From NCBI GenBank assembly GCA_021776785.1, contig JAJFFF010000052.1, forward strand, positions 186,001 to 250,000: 64,000 nt of DNA, in the 5' to 3' direction. Source of the stretch: Planctomycetota bacterium. Lineage in GTDB: Bacteria; Planctomycetota; PLA2. The notes below the pieces were generated by a model. That model saw only the letters and a list, made by a program, of their open reading frames with translations. It ran no database searches and was not told the DNA's origin. Below are positions 39,760 through 49,081 of the stretch, piece by piece. A program made the translations under genes and the position numbers. How positions within the stretch are numbered: position 1 is the stretch's first letter; the number at the start of each line of letters is the position of its first letter.

Positions 39760-40554
39760 TCAATACGCAAAGATGGGCAGATCGGAAGCAGCGAACACGC
39801 CCTCGGCGCGCCCAAAAGCGAGTAACTGTTCCACCGCACTTTTGTCGAGGTGTTTGGTGTACTCGTTCACGTAGAGCTCGATGTGACGGCGAATCACCTG
39901 CGGCTCCATCTCTTGCGCGTGCTGGCGGACATATTCGATGGTCCCGTCCGGACGTCGAAAGGCCTGTTCGACGCTCGCTCGAATCGTTTGGTCGATGTCT
40001 TCCGCCACTTCGGGTCCGAGCGCGCGGCGAATGGCGATCGCGCCCAGCGGCAACGGCGCCTTGGTGCGCGCCTCCCACACTTCGCCCAGGTCGGCGAGCT
40101 GGCAGAGACCGCGTTCTGCAAACGTGAAGCGCCCCTCGTGGATCAAAACGCCGGCCGCCACGTCGCCGGTGCGCACGGCGTCTTCGATCTTGTCGAAGCG
40201 CATCGGCACGGTTTCGAACACGCCGAGTTGCCGCAACAACAACGCGGCGGTCGTGCGTTCGCCGGGGATCGCGACCGGGCTCACTACGGGCCCCGGTTCG
40301 CGCCCGACGACTAAGGGGCCCACGCCGAACCCCGCCGCACCGCCGGCGTAAAGGAGCGCGTAGTCCTCTTGGATACGCGGGTAGGCGGCGACCGAAATCT
40401 TGGTGATGTCGGCTTCGCCCCGCTCCGCCCGCTGGTTGAGTTCTTCGACGTCTTCTAAGACGAAGTGATACGCGCCGCTCTGAACCAACTGATGAAACGC
40501 AAACGTGTCGTTGGGGCACGGCGAGATGGCGATGGTCAGCACGATTCGATCCAC
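39760..40554 (-). CDS. mqnD: 1,4-dihydroxy-6-naphthoate synthase (futalosine pathway)
   Basis: ITIAISPCPNDTFAFHQLV, DITKISVAAYPRIQEDYALLYAGGAAGFGVGPLVV, GVLIHEGRFTFAERGL; GTG start, overlaps upstream mqnB. Confidence 0.9.
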   Translation of the reverse strand: MDRIVLTIAISPCPNDTFAFHQLVQSGAYHFVLEDVEELNQRAERGEADITKISVAAYPRIQEDYALLYAGGAAGFGVGPLVVGREPGPVVSPVAIPGERTTAALLLRQLGVFETVPMRFDKIEDAVRTGDVAAGVLIHEGRFTFAERGLCQLADLGEVWEARTKAPLPLGAIAIRRALGPEVAEDIDQTIRASVEQAFRRPDGTIEYVRQHAQEMEPQVIRRHIELYVNEYTKHLDKSAVEQLLAFGRAEGVFAASDLPIFAY

Positions 40555-41159
40555 GCGAGCAACGAACGCTGCGCCGCGTCCGCAGCCTCTTGCAGTCGCC
40601 ACTTGTCGCGATCGCGGTCGCCGACCGGGTTGGAGATGCCGCGCAGTTCGCCGCACAACGATCCAAACTCGCGCGCGATCTCCACGACCGCCGCACCCTC
40701 CATCGATTCGACCGCGCCGCCCGTGCGGTTCACCATCAACCGTGCCGTGGCGTCGGTGCCGGTGCAGGTGGCGCGCGTGACAAACGGAACCCGCCGTCCG
40801 CCAAGATCGATCTCGAGCGGATACATGCGTTCGGCAAAACCGAGGTCGGAGGCGTGGAGAAAACCGTCCGGCGTTTCGGCGCCCAGGTCGGCGAACTGTT
40901 CGCTCGCGGCGCACGCAACGTCCAGCACCTGGAGACCCGATCCGGGATACGCGCCGCCGACGCCGCAGATCACGACGCGGGCGCTTGGCCTCTCGAGGAG
41001 CGCGCGCGTGACCGCGGAGGCGGCGCGGACCGGGCCGACGCCAGTGCGGACAAGCCTCACGAAAACGCCGCCGACGCGACCGCCGTTTTCTCCGAGCGCG
41101 GCTCGCAACAACCCGTCTTCAAGGGCGGTCGCAGTGCAGATCAACAGCGAATCGTCCAC
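40536..41159 (-). CDS. mqnB: Futalosine hydrolase
   Basis: TGVGPVRAASAVTRALLE, GVGGAYPGSGLQVLDVACAASEQFADLGAETPDGF, ESMEGAAVVEIAREFG, RGISNPVGDRDRDKW. Confidence 0.88.
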   Translation of the reverse strand: MDDSLLICTATALEDGLLRAALGENGGRVGGVFVRLVRTGVGPVRAASAVTRALLERPSARVVICGVGGAYPGSGLQVLDVACAASEQFADLGAETPDGFLHASDLGFAERMYPLEIDLGGRRVPFVTRATCTGTDATARLMVNRTGGAVESMEGAAVVEIAREFGSLCGELRGISNPVGDRDRDKWRLQEAADAAQRSLLAWIESC

Positions 41160-41386
41160 GGTGCCACCTTACCTGGGTGCTCGTACGCCCTCGATTTTTA
41201 CGGGGGTGCCCCAAAACGAGGACGCGACTGAACGGACCCAAATGCCGATAGATGAACGGCCACCTGGCCTCGATGGTGTCGGAATTCGACATCGAGCAGT
41301 CGCCATCAAAGAGGCGGCCCAGACGTAGACAGGGCGTTCTGGCCGCGGTCGCGAATAGAGGTAGGCCTAAGTTGGAGATCTAAGGA

Positions 41387-42112
41387 ATGAGCAAACTACT
41401 ATTGGTACTCGCCCTCTTTGCGGCCCCCGGCTGCGGCGCGGCGGCTCTGGTGCTCTTTGGCGCCGTCGAAGCCGACGCTTTGGTCGATAACTTCGAAGCC
41501 GGCATCGAAGCCCAACAACTCATGACGGAGTACGTCATGCTGATTGGGCGCGGCGAAATTGACGTCGCCTCGATCGAGGGTGCTGTGTATGTGGCGCCGT
41601 CTGCCGAGAACAACTGGGTGGGCTCGCTGGATGTCACCGGCGGCACGTTCCCGTTCGGCGTTGGCGACTTCAACCTTGCGTTCACGTCTGCCGGTGACGG
41701 CGGTCCCGTCGATCCGTTGACGACGGATCTATCCGACGACGTCAACGTCACGATCGATGCGGACTTCGGTTTCATCGGTCGCAGCCTCGGCGACGAGTCG
41801 CTGAGTGCGACGGGAACGTTTGATGTGACGTCGATCCAGAACACGGTCGACGACTTGGACGCCACCATCGATGGCGTGTTCAACCTGCGGCACGACGGGT
41901 ACGAGTTCGACCTTGTCGCCAACCAGGTGGACGTCGGCCTCGACATCATCGCGGGCAGCCTGACCGATATCACCGGTCGGCTCAACGGCAGCGTGGACAT
42001 CCCGAACTTCGCGTTTGATGCGGACTTCACGCTGGACGGCGTGGGCGACGCGTTCCATGTTGCGATCGACGCGGCCGCCACGACGATCGGCTACACGCTC
42101 AACATCTTCTAA
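41387..42112 (+). CDS. Putative lipoprotein, unknown function
   Basis: MSKLLLVLALFAAPGCG lipobox; 241 aa, Asp/Gly/Val-rich. Confidence 0.6.
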   Translation: MSKLLLVLALFAAPGCGAAALVLFGAVEADALVDNFEAGIEAQQLMTEYVMLIGRGEIDVASIEGAVYVAPSAENNWVGSLDVTGGTFPFGVGDFNLAFTSAGDGGPVDPLTTDLSDDVNVTIDADFGFIGRSLGDESLSATGTFDVTSIQNTVDDLDATIDGVFNLRHDGYEFDLVANQVDVGLDIIAGSLTDITGRLNGSVDIPNFAFDADFTLDGVGDAFHVAIDAAATTIGYTLNIF

Positions 42113-42152
42113 CAGCCATAGACGGCGGGGTCCGCCCCCGAATCGTAGAGCG

Positions 42153-42180
42153 CGCCGCGCGGCCCTCCGGTCGCGCGGCG
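42153..42180. terminator. Bidirectional terminator-like hairpin
   Basis: CGCCGCGCG-GCCCTCCGGT-CGCGCGGCG between convergent genes. Confidence 0.6.
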
Positions 42181-42201
42181 TTGGCATTTCTCCGACTGGC
42201 C

Positions 42202-42639
42202 CTAGGCGTCGTCGCGGATCAGGATGGACTCAAGCGCCGCGCGGATGTGCGGCGGCGGAGGCGTCGGGCGGAACGTGTCCATGTTGACGCATGCGGTCAC
42301 GACGTCGGCCTGGCAGTGCACCTTATTCGTTTCGCGGTTGACGAAGCGGTAGCGAATCGTGACCGACGTTGTGCCGATGCGCGCGATGCCGACGTGGATG
42401 TCTACGGGATCTCCGAACGTGACCGGGATCTTGAAGTCGGAGTCGATGTGAACGGCGGGGAACCCGATCTTGTCCTCTTGGATGACGACGTGATACGGCC
42501 GCCCGATGCTGTCCCACCACTGTTCCATGGCCACGTGAAACGCGTGGAAAAAACGCGGGTAGTAAAAGATCCCCGCGTTGTCGACATCGGCGAATCGCAC
42601 GTCGTAAGGCGTCACGAACATGGCCGCCATTATCCCCAC
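42202..42639 (-). CDS. Acyl-CoA thioesterase, 4-hydroxybenzoyl-CoA thioesterase-like hotdog fold
   Basis: VRFADVDNAGIFYYPRFFHAFHVAMEQWWDSIGRPY; start may be slightly internal (MAAMFVTPYDV). Confidence 0.85.
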   Translation of the reverse strand: MGIMAAMFVTPYDVRFADVDNAGIFYYPRFFHAFHVAMEQWWDSIGRPYHVVIQEDKIGFPAVHIDSDFKIPVTFGDPVDIHVGIARIGTTSVTIRYRFVNRETNKVHCQADVVTACVNMDTFRPTPPPPHIRAALESILIRDDA

Positions 42640-42655
42640 GGTCTAAGGTATCGGC

Positions 42656-43276
42656 ATGCAAATCGATCCTGCGTCTCTCGATCGCGTCGCGACGTATCGG
42701 CTCATGATTTCGGCGATCGTGCCGCGTCCGATTGCGTGGGTCTCGACGCTCAGCCGGGACGGCGTGGCTAACGCGGCGCCGTTCTCGTATTTTCAAGCGC
42801 TTGGGAGCAACCCGCCTTCGCTGATGATCGCCGCGGGAAATCGGCGCAGCGGCGAACCCAAGGACACGGTGCGCAACATCGTGGCGACGGGTGAATTCGT
42901 CGTCAATGTCGTGAGTGAGGCATCGGCGGTCTCGATGGTTCACACGTCGGTGGACTTCGATCCGCAGACGAGCGAATTCGACGAAGTGGGCTTGCAGCGT
43001 GAGCCGAGTATCAAGGTGGCGCCGCCGCGCATCCGCGAGTGCCTGGTGTCGATGGAGTGCGAGCTTGATCGTGTCCTTGAGATTGCGGGCAGCAACGTGT
43101 GCGTCGGGCGCATCGTGTTGTTCCATGTTGCCGACGGCCTTCTCGACGACAACCACACGATTGATGCGGCCAAGCTGCGGCCGCTCGGCCGGCTCGGCGG
43201 TAGCGGGTACGCGCCTTTGCGCGAGGTCTTAGAGATCGATCGTGAGCGGCGCGTGGCGTCGCGGCCCGTTGAGTAG
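42656..43276 (+). CDS. Flavin reductase-like domain protein
   Basis: YRLMISAIVPRPIAWVSTLSRDGVANAAPFSYFQALGSNPPSLMIAAG, DTVRNIVATGEFVVNVVSE. Confidence 0.88.
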   Translation: MQIDPASLDRVATYRLMISAIVPRPIAWVSTLSRDGVANAAPFSYFQALGSNPPSLMIAAGNRRSGEPKDTVRNIVATGEFVVNVVSEASAVSMVHTSVDFDPQTSEFDEVGLQREPSIKVAPPRIRECLVSMECELDRVLEIAGSNVCVGRIVLFHVADGLLDDNHTIDAAKLRPLGRLGGSGYAPLREVLEIDRERRVASRPVE

Positions 43277-43281
43277 CGACC

Positions 43282-44430
43282 CTACTTCGCGGGATCGTCT
43301 TCGGCCGACGCTTCGTCGGGCGCGCGTGCGGCGACGATCTGGCGCGCCAGCAGCTCGCCCAACGCCTTGGCGCCGGCCGGGCGGAGGTGCACGTGGTCGG
43401 CGAAGTGCTTCAATTGTCCGGACAGGGAGCGTGCGTCGAGGATCTGCCGCGCCGGCACGACCTCGTCGATTATCCGATACGCTTCGTCGTACGCGCGGAC
43501 GTGGGCGTCGTAGTCCATCCCGTGAAAGTGCACCATGCACTTCGCGCGTGCGCTTTTCGGTAGTGTCGCCGTAATCAGCGTGCCCTGCTTCACGACGTAG
43601 AGTTCAAATTCCAGCGGTTCTTGCGCCGCCACGAACAGCTCCAGGTTGTCGCGCAAGATCGCAGGACCCTGCGGTCCGTATGATTGGGCCAGCGCCTTCC
43701 CGCTCCGTGCCGCACCCACCTCGCCGCGAAGCGGTTCTCCGAACCAGCGCCGAACACGACAGTACAGGTGCGACCACTCCAGCCAGTTGTCAATGCCGTA
43801 GCGTTTGATGCGGCGTTGAATAAACGGGCGCTCGAACGACCAGCTTTTTTTGCGGTCGATGACGTGGCGCTCGTACTGGCGATGAGGCGTGAGGTAGTAC
43901 CCCATGTCGTTCCATGCGTGATAAACGACGACAATGTCGGGCTCGAAGAATCGGAGGCGGCTCCACAGGCGCGCGTATGACTCGAATGTCGTGTAGCCCG
44001 GGAGCCCCGCGTTGATGAATTCGATGGGGCGGTCGGGCCATTGTCGTCGCAGCTCTTCGGCGGCGACCCACGGCCACGTTTGGTCGTCGGGCAAGTTGGG
44101 GGATGTGCACGCCGTGGATGAACCGCCCAAGAACGCGACGCGCAGTGTGCCCGGTGTTTTTTCGGCCGCGATCGGCGGTGTCGAGATGAACCCGTGTTCG
44201 TTGATTGTCTTGCGTCCGAGATCGAGGTACTCGCCGGGGATGCCGCGATAGGCCGCGAAGGCATCGACTTGGGCCCAGTCGGCCATCGGATGCGTGCCGG
44301 CACGCTTACCGGTCTGCGTCTTTAGGTCGATGGGCGGTGACGTCAGCCGAAGGGTGATCTCCATGGCCGCAAAAGCAGCCAGGAACCCCAACGAGACGGC
44401 AAGAACCCGAAACCCCCAAACACGACGCAC
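43282..44430 (-). CDS. Membrane-anchored SGNH/GDSL-like hydrolase
   Basis: N-terminal TM; VAFLGGSSTACTS, VVYHAWNDMGYYL, HFADHVHLRPAGAKALGELLA. Confidence 0.75.
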   Translation of the reverse strand: MRRVWGFRVLAVSLGFLAAFAAMEITLRLTSPPIDLKTQTGKRAGTHPMADWAQVDAFAAYRGIPGEYLDLGRKTINEHGFISTPPIAAEKTPGTLRVAFLGGSSTACTSPNLPDDQTWPWVAAEELRRQWPDRPIEFINAGLPGYTTFESYARLWSRLRFFEPDIVVVYHAWNDMGYYLTPHRQYERHVIDRKKSWSFERPFIQRRIKRYGIDNWLEWSHLYCRVRRWFGEPLRGEVGAARSGKALAQSYGPQGPAILRDNLELFVAAQEPLEFELYVVKQGTLITATLPKSARAKCMVHFHGMDYDAHVRAYDEAYRIIDEVVPARQILDARSLSGQLKHFADHVHLRPAGAKALGELLARQIVAARAPDEASAEDDPAK

Positions 44431-44510
44431 ACCAAGTTATCGGGGAACAAAACCAAAAACCTAAAGCCGGGACCAGGCCAAAACCGGGACCCAAAGCCGG
44501 GACCCAAAGC

Positions 44511-44709
44511 CGGGACCAGGTCTCGGTGGATAACTTTGTAAGTTGTTGTAATCCAACAGCTTATGCGCGCCAGCTGCGGGATTTTTCGCGCAGATCAGAG
44601 GCTGATGTCGCGAAACCCGCCTCAAAGTGCGCGAGAAGTCCCGCAGCTGGCGCGCATAAACACCGTTGCCTACTGAATTTATAGAGTTATCCACCGAGAC
44701 CTGGTCCCG
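44511..44709 (+). repeat. Palindromic repeat element copy B (DnaA-box-like caps)
   Basis: Outer arms CGGGACCAGGTCTCGGTGGATAAC 44511-44534 / 44686-44709 (24/24 paired), inner arms 44561-44592 / 44628-44659 (30/32 paired); gaps 26, 35, 26 nt. Confidence 0.9.
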
Positions 44710-45183
44710 ACTGCCGGTCCCGACTGCCGGGTCCCGAGCGGGTTTCGAGCTATGGTCCCGGGCGACGGGTCCCCACAGACGCCCGTCCTACGTGGTCCCG
44801 TCCGAGGTCCGGACGCCGAGCGGGTCGCTTGATTGAGCGTGGTCGAGGGGGCTCTGCTGGTGGCACGCTAGCCCGTCACAGGAGCCGTTGGCCGTCGAGG
44901 CCCGCGTGAGCCGGCTCAGTCGCGCGTCTCGCGGCTAGACGTGATGTGCGCGCCAACGGATTGGCGTCGAAGCGCGCGGCCGTCAGCGCCAAAGACGGCC
45001 CCGTTGGGCCGAGAAGACGCTCGCGCAATCAAATGAGATTGCCAGGCATCCCATGCTGGATGCGACATGGATCCCTCGTAGTCGAGTCGAGTCGCGCGCC
45101 TGCTGCGGCACCACATCGTCAGGCCTAACCCCCACCGCGTATTGCAGAAGAGTCATCCGGGGCTTAACGCCGCAGGCGACGCC

Positions 45184-45253
45184 CGTGCAGTTACATCCGT
45201 GCAGTGACGTCTGCGCAGTAACGTCCGCGCAGTGACATTCGCGAAGTGACATT
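45184..45253. repeat. 14-bp tandem repeat x5
   Basis: CGTGCAGTTACATC CGTGCAGTGACGTC TGCGCAGTAACGTC CGCGCAGTGACATT CGCGAAGTGACATT. Confidence 0.8.
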
Positions 45254-45268
45254 CGTCCCGAAGCGCCC

Positions 45269-45332
45269 GAGCGTCAGGGTCCAAGCGCGTGAGGGCCCAA
45301 GCGTGTCAGGGCCCAACATCGTCAGGAGTTGG
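45269..45332. repeat. 16-bp tandem repeat x3 plus a degenerate fourth
   Basis: GAGCGTCAGGGTCCAA GCGCGTGAGGGCCCAA GCGTGTCAGGGCCCAA CATCGTCAGGAGTTGG. Confidence 0.75.
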
Positions 45333-45352
45333 GCCAAGAAGACACACCGACC

Positions 45353-45601
45353 CTAGAGGTCGATTCTTTCTTCGATCAACATGTTCGGGATCCCGTCTTC
45401 AACGACGTACACACAACCGCCGTCTTCCCGAACCAGGCCCTCTTCGATCGGGCGCGACACGGCCTGGCCCTGACGATTGCGAAGTGCGCCCGCGGAGACC
45501 TTGCCATTGAGCGTGTCGATCAGGCTGCGTTCGGCCGGGCTGACCCTTTGATGCGTCTCCGGGCAAACGAGAATTTCGAGAAGTTTTTCGTCAATCGGCA
45601 T
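45353..45601 (-). CDS. Trm112-like / UPF0434 family protein
   Basis: MPIDEKLLEILVCPETHQRVSPAE...REDGGCVYVVEDGIPNMLIEERIDL. Confidence 0.85.
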   Translation of the reverse strand: MPIDEKLLEILVCPETHQRVSPAERSLIDTLNGKVSAGALRNRQGQAVSRPIEEGLVREDGGCVYVVEDGIPNMLIEERIDL

Positions 45602-45615
45602 AAGTGCACCCGTGC

Positions 45616-45861
45616 CTAGAAAACCTGGACGACCTCGCGGACCCAGGGCAGCTTTTCTTTTAAGAAGTTCTCGATCCCGATCTTGAGCGTGGCCGTCGAC
45701 GACGGGCAGCCGCCGCACGCACCGACGAATCGGAGCTGAACCGTGCCGTCGTCCTCAACGCCGATGAGTTCGCAGTCGCCGCCATCCCCTTGGAGGTACG
45801 GACGGATCTCGTCGATGACAGGTTGGACAACTTCGATGGTCATTTCGGCGGACTCGCTCAT
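45616..45861 (-). CDS. NifU C-terminal-domain (Nfu) Fe-S protein
   Basis: [58 protein letters not shown], CxxC. Confidence 0.9.
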   Translation of the reverse strand: MSESAEMTIEVVQPVIDEIRPYLQGDGGDCELIGVEDDGTVQLRFVGACGGCPSSTATLKIGIENFLKEKLPWVREVVQVF

Positions 45862-46018
45862 AACCCCAGCATTTTAGCACCGGAGCCGAGCAGTCGCGCG
45901 CGAGATCGTGCAAGGGCGCGCTCCGTTTTCGTGGACGCCCGCGCGCTGGCGGGGTATCCGGCGGCCCGACCCAACCCGAGGCTAGCGTTTGGGCGGGCGA
46001 GACGGCAACATTGGGGCC

Positions 46019-46849
46019 ATGGAGATCAAAACCATCCTGGCGATGACCGACCTGGAGACCGACAGCCTGACCGGGCTCCGCGGCGCGTTTCATCTTGCGA
46101 AGTCCCACAACGCGAAGGTCGTCGTCGGCCACGTCTTGGTGCCCCGCACGCTCGACAACAGCGACGTCAAAGAGTTCCTCGAAGAGCACGGCTTCGATCC
46201 GAAGTCCGTGTCGATCGAGATCGAGGTCGATGCGGACGTACATTCCGGCATCGACTTGATCGTCGGCGAATCGCACCCGGACTTGATTGTAATTTCCTCG
46301 CATCGAAAGCGCGGACTGAAGCGACTGATGTGGGCAAGTGTTCCGGTGGGGCTGGTCGGCGAAACGACGGCGCCGGTGCTTGCGTTGCACTCGGACAAAG
46401 ACCACTTCGAGTTTCGCCGAGCGATTGTGTGTTGCGACGGCACAGACCAGAGCCAGGAGTTGATCGACGCGGCCGCCAAGCTCGTCGGGCGAGACGGCGA
46501 GATCGTGAGCTTGATGGTGATCGAAGACTCGCCCATCGTGATCGGTGGGTTTTCGATCGGTAACTATAGCGACGAGACGCTGAACAAGGCGCGCGCGGCG
46601 GCGACCAAGTTCCTCAACAAGCTGCGCATCAACCGCAGTGACGTGTCCATGCGTACGGATGTGCGCGTGGGCAACGTTGTCGAACAAATCAAGGAAGCCG
46701 GCGAGCAACATGACGCGGACCTAGTTGTGGTGGGGACCGGCGGCGTCGGCGGCAAGGCGAAGTTCTTCATCGACTCGGTGAGTGAGGAAGTCACGCGCCA
46801 AGTGGATGTGGCCACGCTGGTCGTGCCCACGAACAAACCCACGTCTTGA
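46019..46849 (+). CDS. Universal stress protein with tandem Usp domains
   Basis: HPDLIVISSHRKRGLKRLMWASVPVGLVGETTAPVLAL and DADLVVVGTGGVGGKAKFFIDSVSEEVTRQVDVATLVVP. Confidence 0.85.
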   Translation: MEIKTILAMTDLETDSLTGLRGAFHLAKSHNAKVVVGHVLVPRTLDNSDVKEFLEEHGFDPKSVSIEIEVDADVHSGIDLIVGESHPDLIVISSHRKRGLKRLMWASVPVGLVGETTAPVLALHSDKDHFEFRRAIVCCDGTDQSQELIDAAAKLVGRDGEIVSLMVIEDSPIVIGGFSIGNYSDETLNKARAAATKFLNKLRINRSDVSMRTDVRVGNVVEQIKEAGEQHDADLVVVGTGGVGGKAKFFIDSVSEEVTRQVDVATLVVPTNKPTS

Positions 46850-48180
46850 TGGAGCGCGCGAGCGGCCTCCTGCTTCACGTGACGTCGCTTCCCCAGGAGG
46901 CGTCCGGCGGAAGTTTGGGCCGCGGCGCGCGTCGCTTCATTGATTTTTGCGCGCGCGCCCGCCAGAGGTACTGGCAGGTGCTGCCCTTTCACCCACCGGA
47001 TCCGTGGGGTTCGCCGTACGCGGCGTTGAGCGCGTTCGCAGGCGATGACGCGTTGCTGCCGAACGGGACGGCGCGCGTCGATGCGGCGGAGTTCGACGCG
47101 TTTTGCAAACGGGAAGCCGCGTGGCTGGAAGACTATGCATTGTTTCGCGCGTTGCGCGCGGCGCACGACGGCGCGGCTTGGACGGAGTGGCCGATCGGTT
47201 TGCGTGATCGAACGCGCTCGGCGCTCACCGCGGCGCGCTCGCGTCACGCGGAAGCCGTCCTTCGGCACAAGCGCCGCCAGTTCGTGTTTGACCGCGACTG
47301 GCGAGCATTGCGCACGTATGGCGCCGCGCGCGGCGTGGAGCTGATCGGCGACATGCCGCTCTTTGTTGCGCACGACAGTGCGGACGTATGGGCCCATCGA
47401 TCGCTGTTTCGATTGCAGCGCAACGGAAAGCCGTCGATCGTGACGGGTGTGCCGCCTGACTACTTCAACGCCGAGGGGCAACGCTGGGGCAATCCGCACT
47501 ACGACTGGCGCGCGATGCGGCGTGCGCGTTTTGCGTGGTGGGTGGCACGTTTGCGGCGGTTGCTCGCGTTGGTTGCCGTCGTGCGTGTGGATCACTTCTT
47601 GGGATTGGTGCGCGCGTGGGAAATCGCCGCGCGGGCGAAGACGGGTCGGCGCGGGACGTTTGCGCCGGCTCCCGGCGACGTTTTGCTGAGTGCGTTGCGT
47701 GACGAATTTGGCGCGTTGCCTCTGATTGCGGAGGATCTCGGCCTGGTTACGGACGAGGCGCACGCGTTGCGCCGACAGTTTGGCCTGCCGGGGATGAAGG
47801 TGATGCACTTCAGCTTTGGCCCGAACCCGGCGGACCGGCCGCACACCTTTGATCGCGATACGGTTGTGTACACGGGTACGCACGACAACGATACGACGGT
47901 GGGGTGGGCGCGGTCGCACAGGGCGGACGCCGAGCGTGCGCTGACGTATGTGGGCGGGACGCGGCGCGACCTTGCGTGGAACATGGTGCGCGCCGCGTGG
48001 ACCTCGCCGGCTCAGCTCGCCATCGCGCCCGTGCAAGACCTGCTTGGTTTGGGGCAACGTGCTCGCATGAACACGCCCGGTGCGAAGGATGGCAACTGGC
48101 GCTGGCGGTTGCAGCGCGGCCAACTCAAAGCGGCACATGCGCGCCGGCTCGCCGCACTCACGGAAGTGAGCGGCCGATGA
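46849..48180 (+). CDS. malQ: 4-alpha-glucanotransferase (amylomaltase)
   Basis: RASGLLLHVTSLP, YWQVLPFHPPDPWGSPYAALSAFAGD, GDMPLFVAHDSADVWAH, VRVDHFLGL, TGTHDNDTTVGW. Confidence 0.95.
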   Translation: MERASGLLLHVTSLPQEASGGSLGRGARRFIDFCARARQRYWQVLPFHPPDPWGSPYAALSAFAGDDALLPNGTARVDAAEFDAFCKREAAWLEDYALFRALRAAHDGAAWTEWPIGLRDRTRSALTAARSRHAEAVLRHKRRQFVFDRDWRALRTYGAARGVELIGDMPLFVAHDSADVWAHRSLFRLQRNGKPSIVTGVPPDYFNAEGQRWGNPHYDWRAMRRARFAWWVARLRRLLALVAVVRVDHFLGLVRAWEIAARAKTGRRGTFAPAPGDVLLSALRDEFGALPLIAEDLGLVTDEAHALRRQFGLPGMKVMHFSFGPNPADRPHTFDRDTVVYTGTHDNDTTVGWARSHRADAERALTYVGGTRRDLAWNMVRAAWTSPAQLAIAPVQDLLGLGQRARMNTPGAKDGNWRWRLQRGQLKAAHARRLAALTEVSGR

Positions 48181-49013
48181 CCGGCATCGAAAAGCGTGTC
48201 GTGTTCTTGCCCGATCGTTCCCTTTCCCGCCCCGGCGATATGTTTCACGATCTTGTCGCCAAACTCGGCCTTTCGAACTTTGCGATCGACGATGAAGTCG
48301 CGCAAGCAGACGTGGTCGCGTACATCGGGAAAGAGCGTGCTCACGAGGAGTTTGGCGAACGTCTCAAGAGCGGTCCGACCGGCAAGAAGCTGGGATCCGC
48401 TGACGTGTACGTGTTGCCGAGCACCGCACCCGAGGATCGTCGTCGGTTTTTCGAGGGCGTGTGGCGCAACTTCGCGGCTTACGTTTTGGGCCGCGATCTC
48501 GCTGTGCGCGATGAATACAAGGGGCATGCACCCGAAGAAGTGAAGGCCGCCCTCGACAAGAAGCGGTTTCCGTTTTCTGTGTGTTGTGCCAACGTCGTCT
48601 ACGACTTCAACCTCGGTTCGATCATCCGAACCGCCAACGCGTTTTTGGCGCGCGAGGTGTGGATTTACGGCCACCGCAAAGTGGACCTACGCGGCGCGAT
48701 GGGCAGCTATAACTACGAAACGATCGTAAAGCTGGGCAACGCCGAAGAGTTCGCGCAACACGCCGCCCAAACAGGCGCGAGCGTTGTCGTCTTGGAAGAG
48801 ACAAAAGACGCGATCCCCATCCACGAATTCAAGTGGCCCCATAACCCGGTGATGGTGTTCGGCCAGGAAGGCCCGGGCGTCCCGAGCGAACTAAGAGCGC
48901 TCGCGGACCAAACGGTCTTCATTCAGCAGCACGGCTCGATCAGAAGCCTAAACGTGGGCGTGGCAGCAGGAATAGCAATGCAAAGCTGGCACAACCAAAA
49001 CCCAAACCAGTAA
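48177..49013 (+). CDS. SpoU/TrmH-family RNA methyltransferase
   Basis: VCCANVVYDFNLGSIIRTANAFLAREVWIYG, PVMVFGQEGPGVPSELRALADQTVFIQQHGSIRSLNVGVAAGIAM. Confidence 0.9.
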   Translation: MTGIEKRVVFLPDRSLSRPGDMFHDLVAKLGLSNFAIDDEVAQADVVAYIGKERAHEEFGERLKSGPTGKKLGSADVYVLPSTAPEDRRRFFEGVWRNFAAYVLGRDLAVRDEYKGHAPEEVKAALDKKRFPFSVCCANVVYDFNLGSIIRTANAFLAREVWIYGHRKVDLRGAMGSYNYETIVKLGNAEEFAQHAAQTGASVVVLEETKDAIPIHEFKWPHNPVMVFGQEGPGVPSELRALADQTVFIQQHGSIRSLNVGVAAGIAMQSWHNQNPNQ

Positions 49014-49081
49014 CCCAATCGCGCGGGCCCCAAGGTGCGGCCAAACACGGGACCCGCTTCCCGCGCGACCCGCCTCCCAAG

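Noticed and set aside
44511-44709. Integron attC site
   Set aside because: Ends do not fit RYYYAAC/GTTRRRY, total size is larger than usual, there is no cassette array and no integrase in the window.
45184-45332. CRISPR array
   Set aside because: Units of 14 and 16 bp are contiguous with no spacers, and there are no cas genes nearby.
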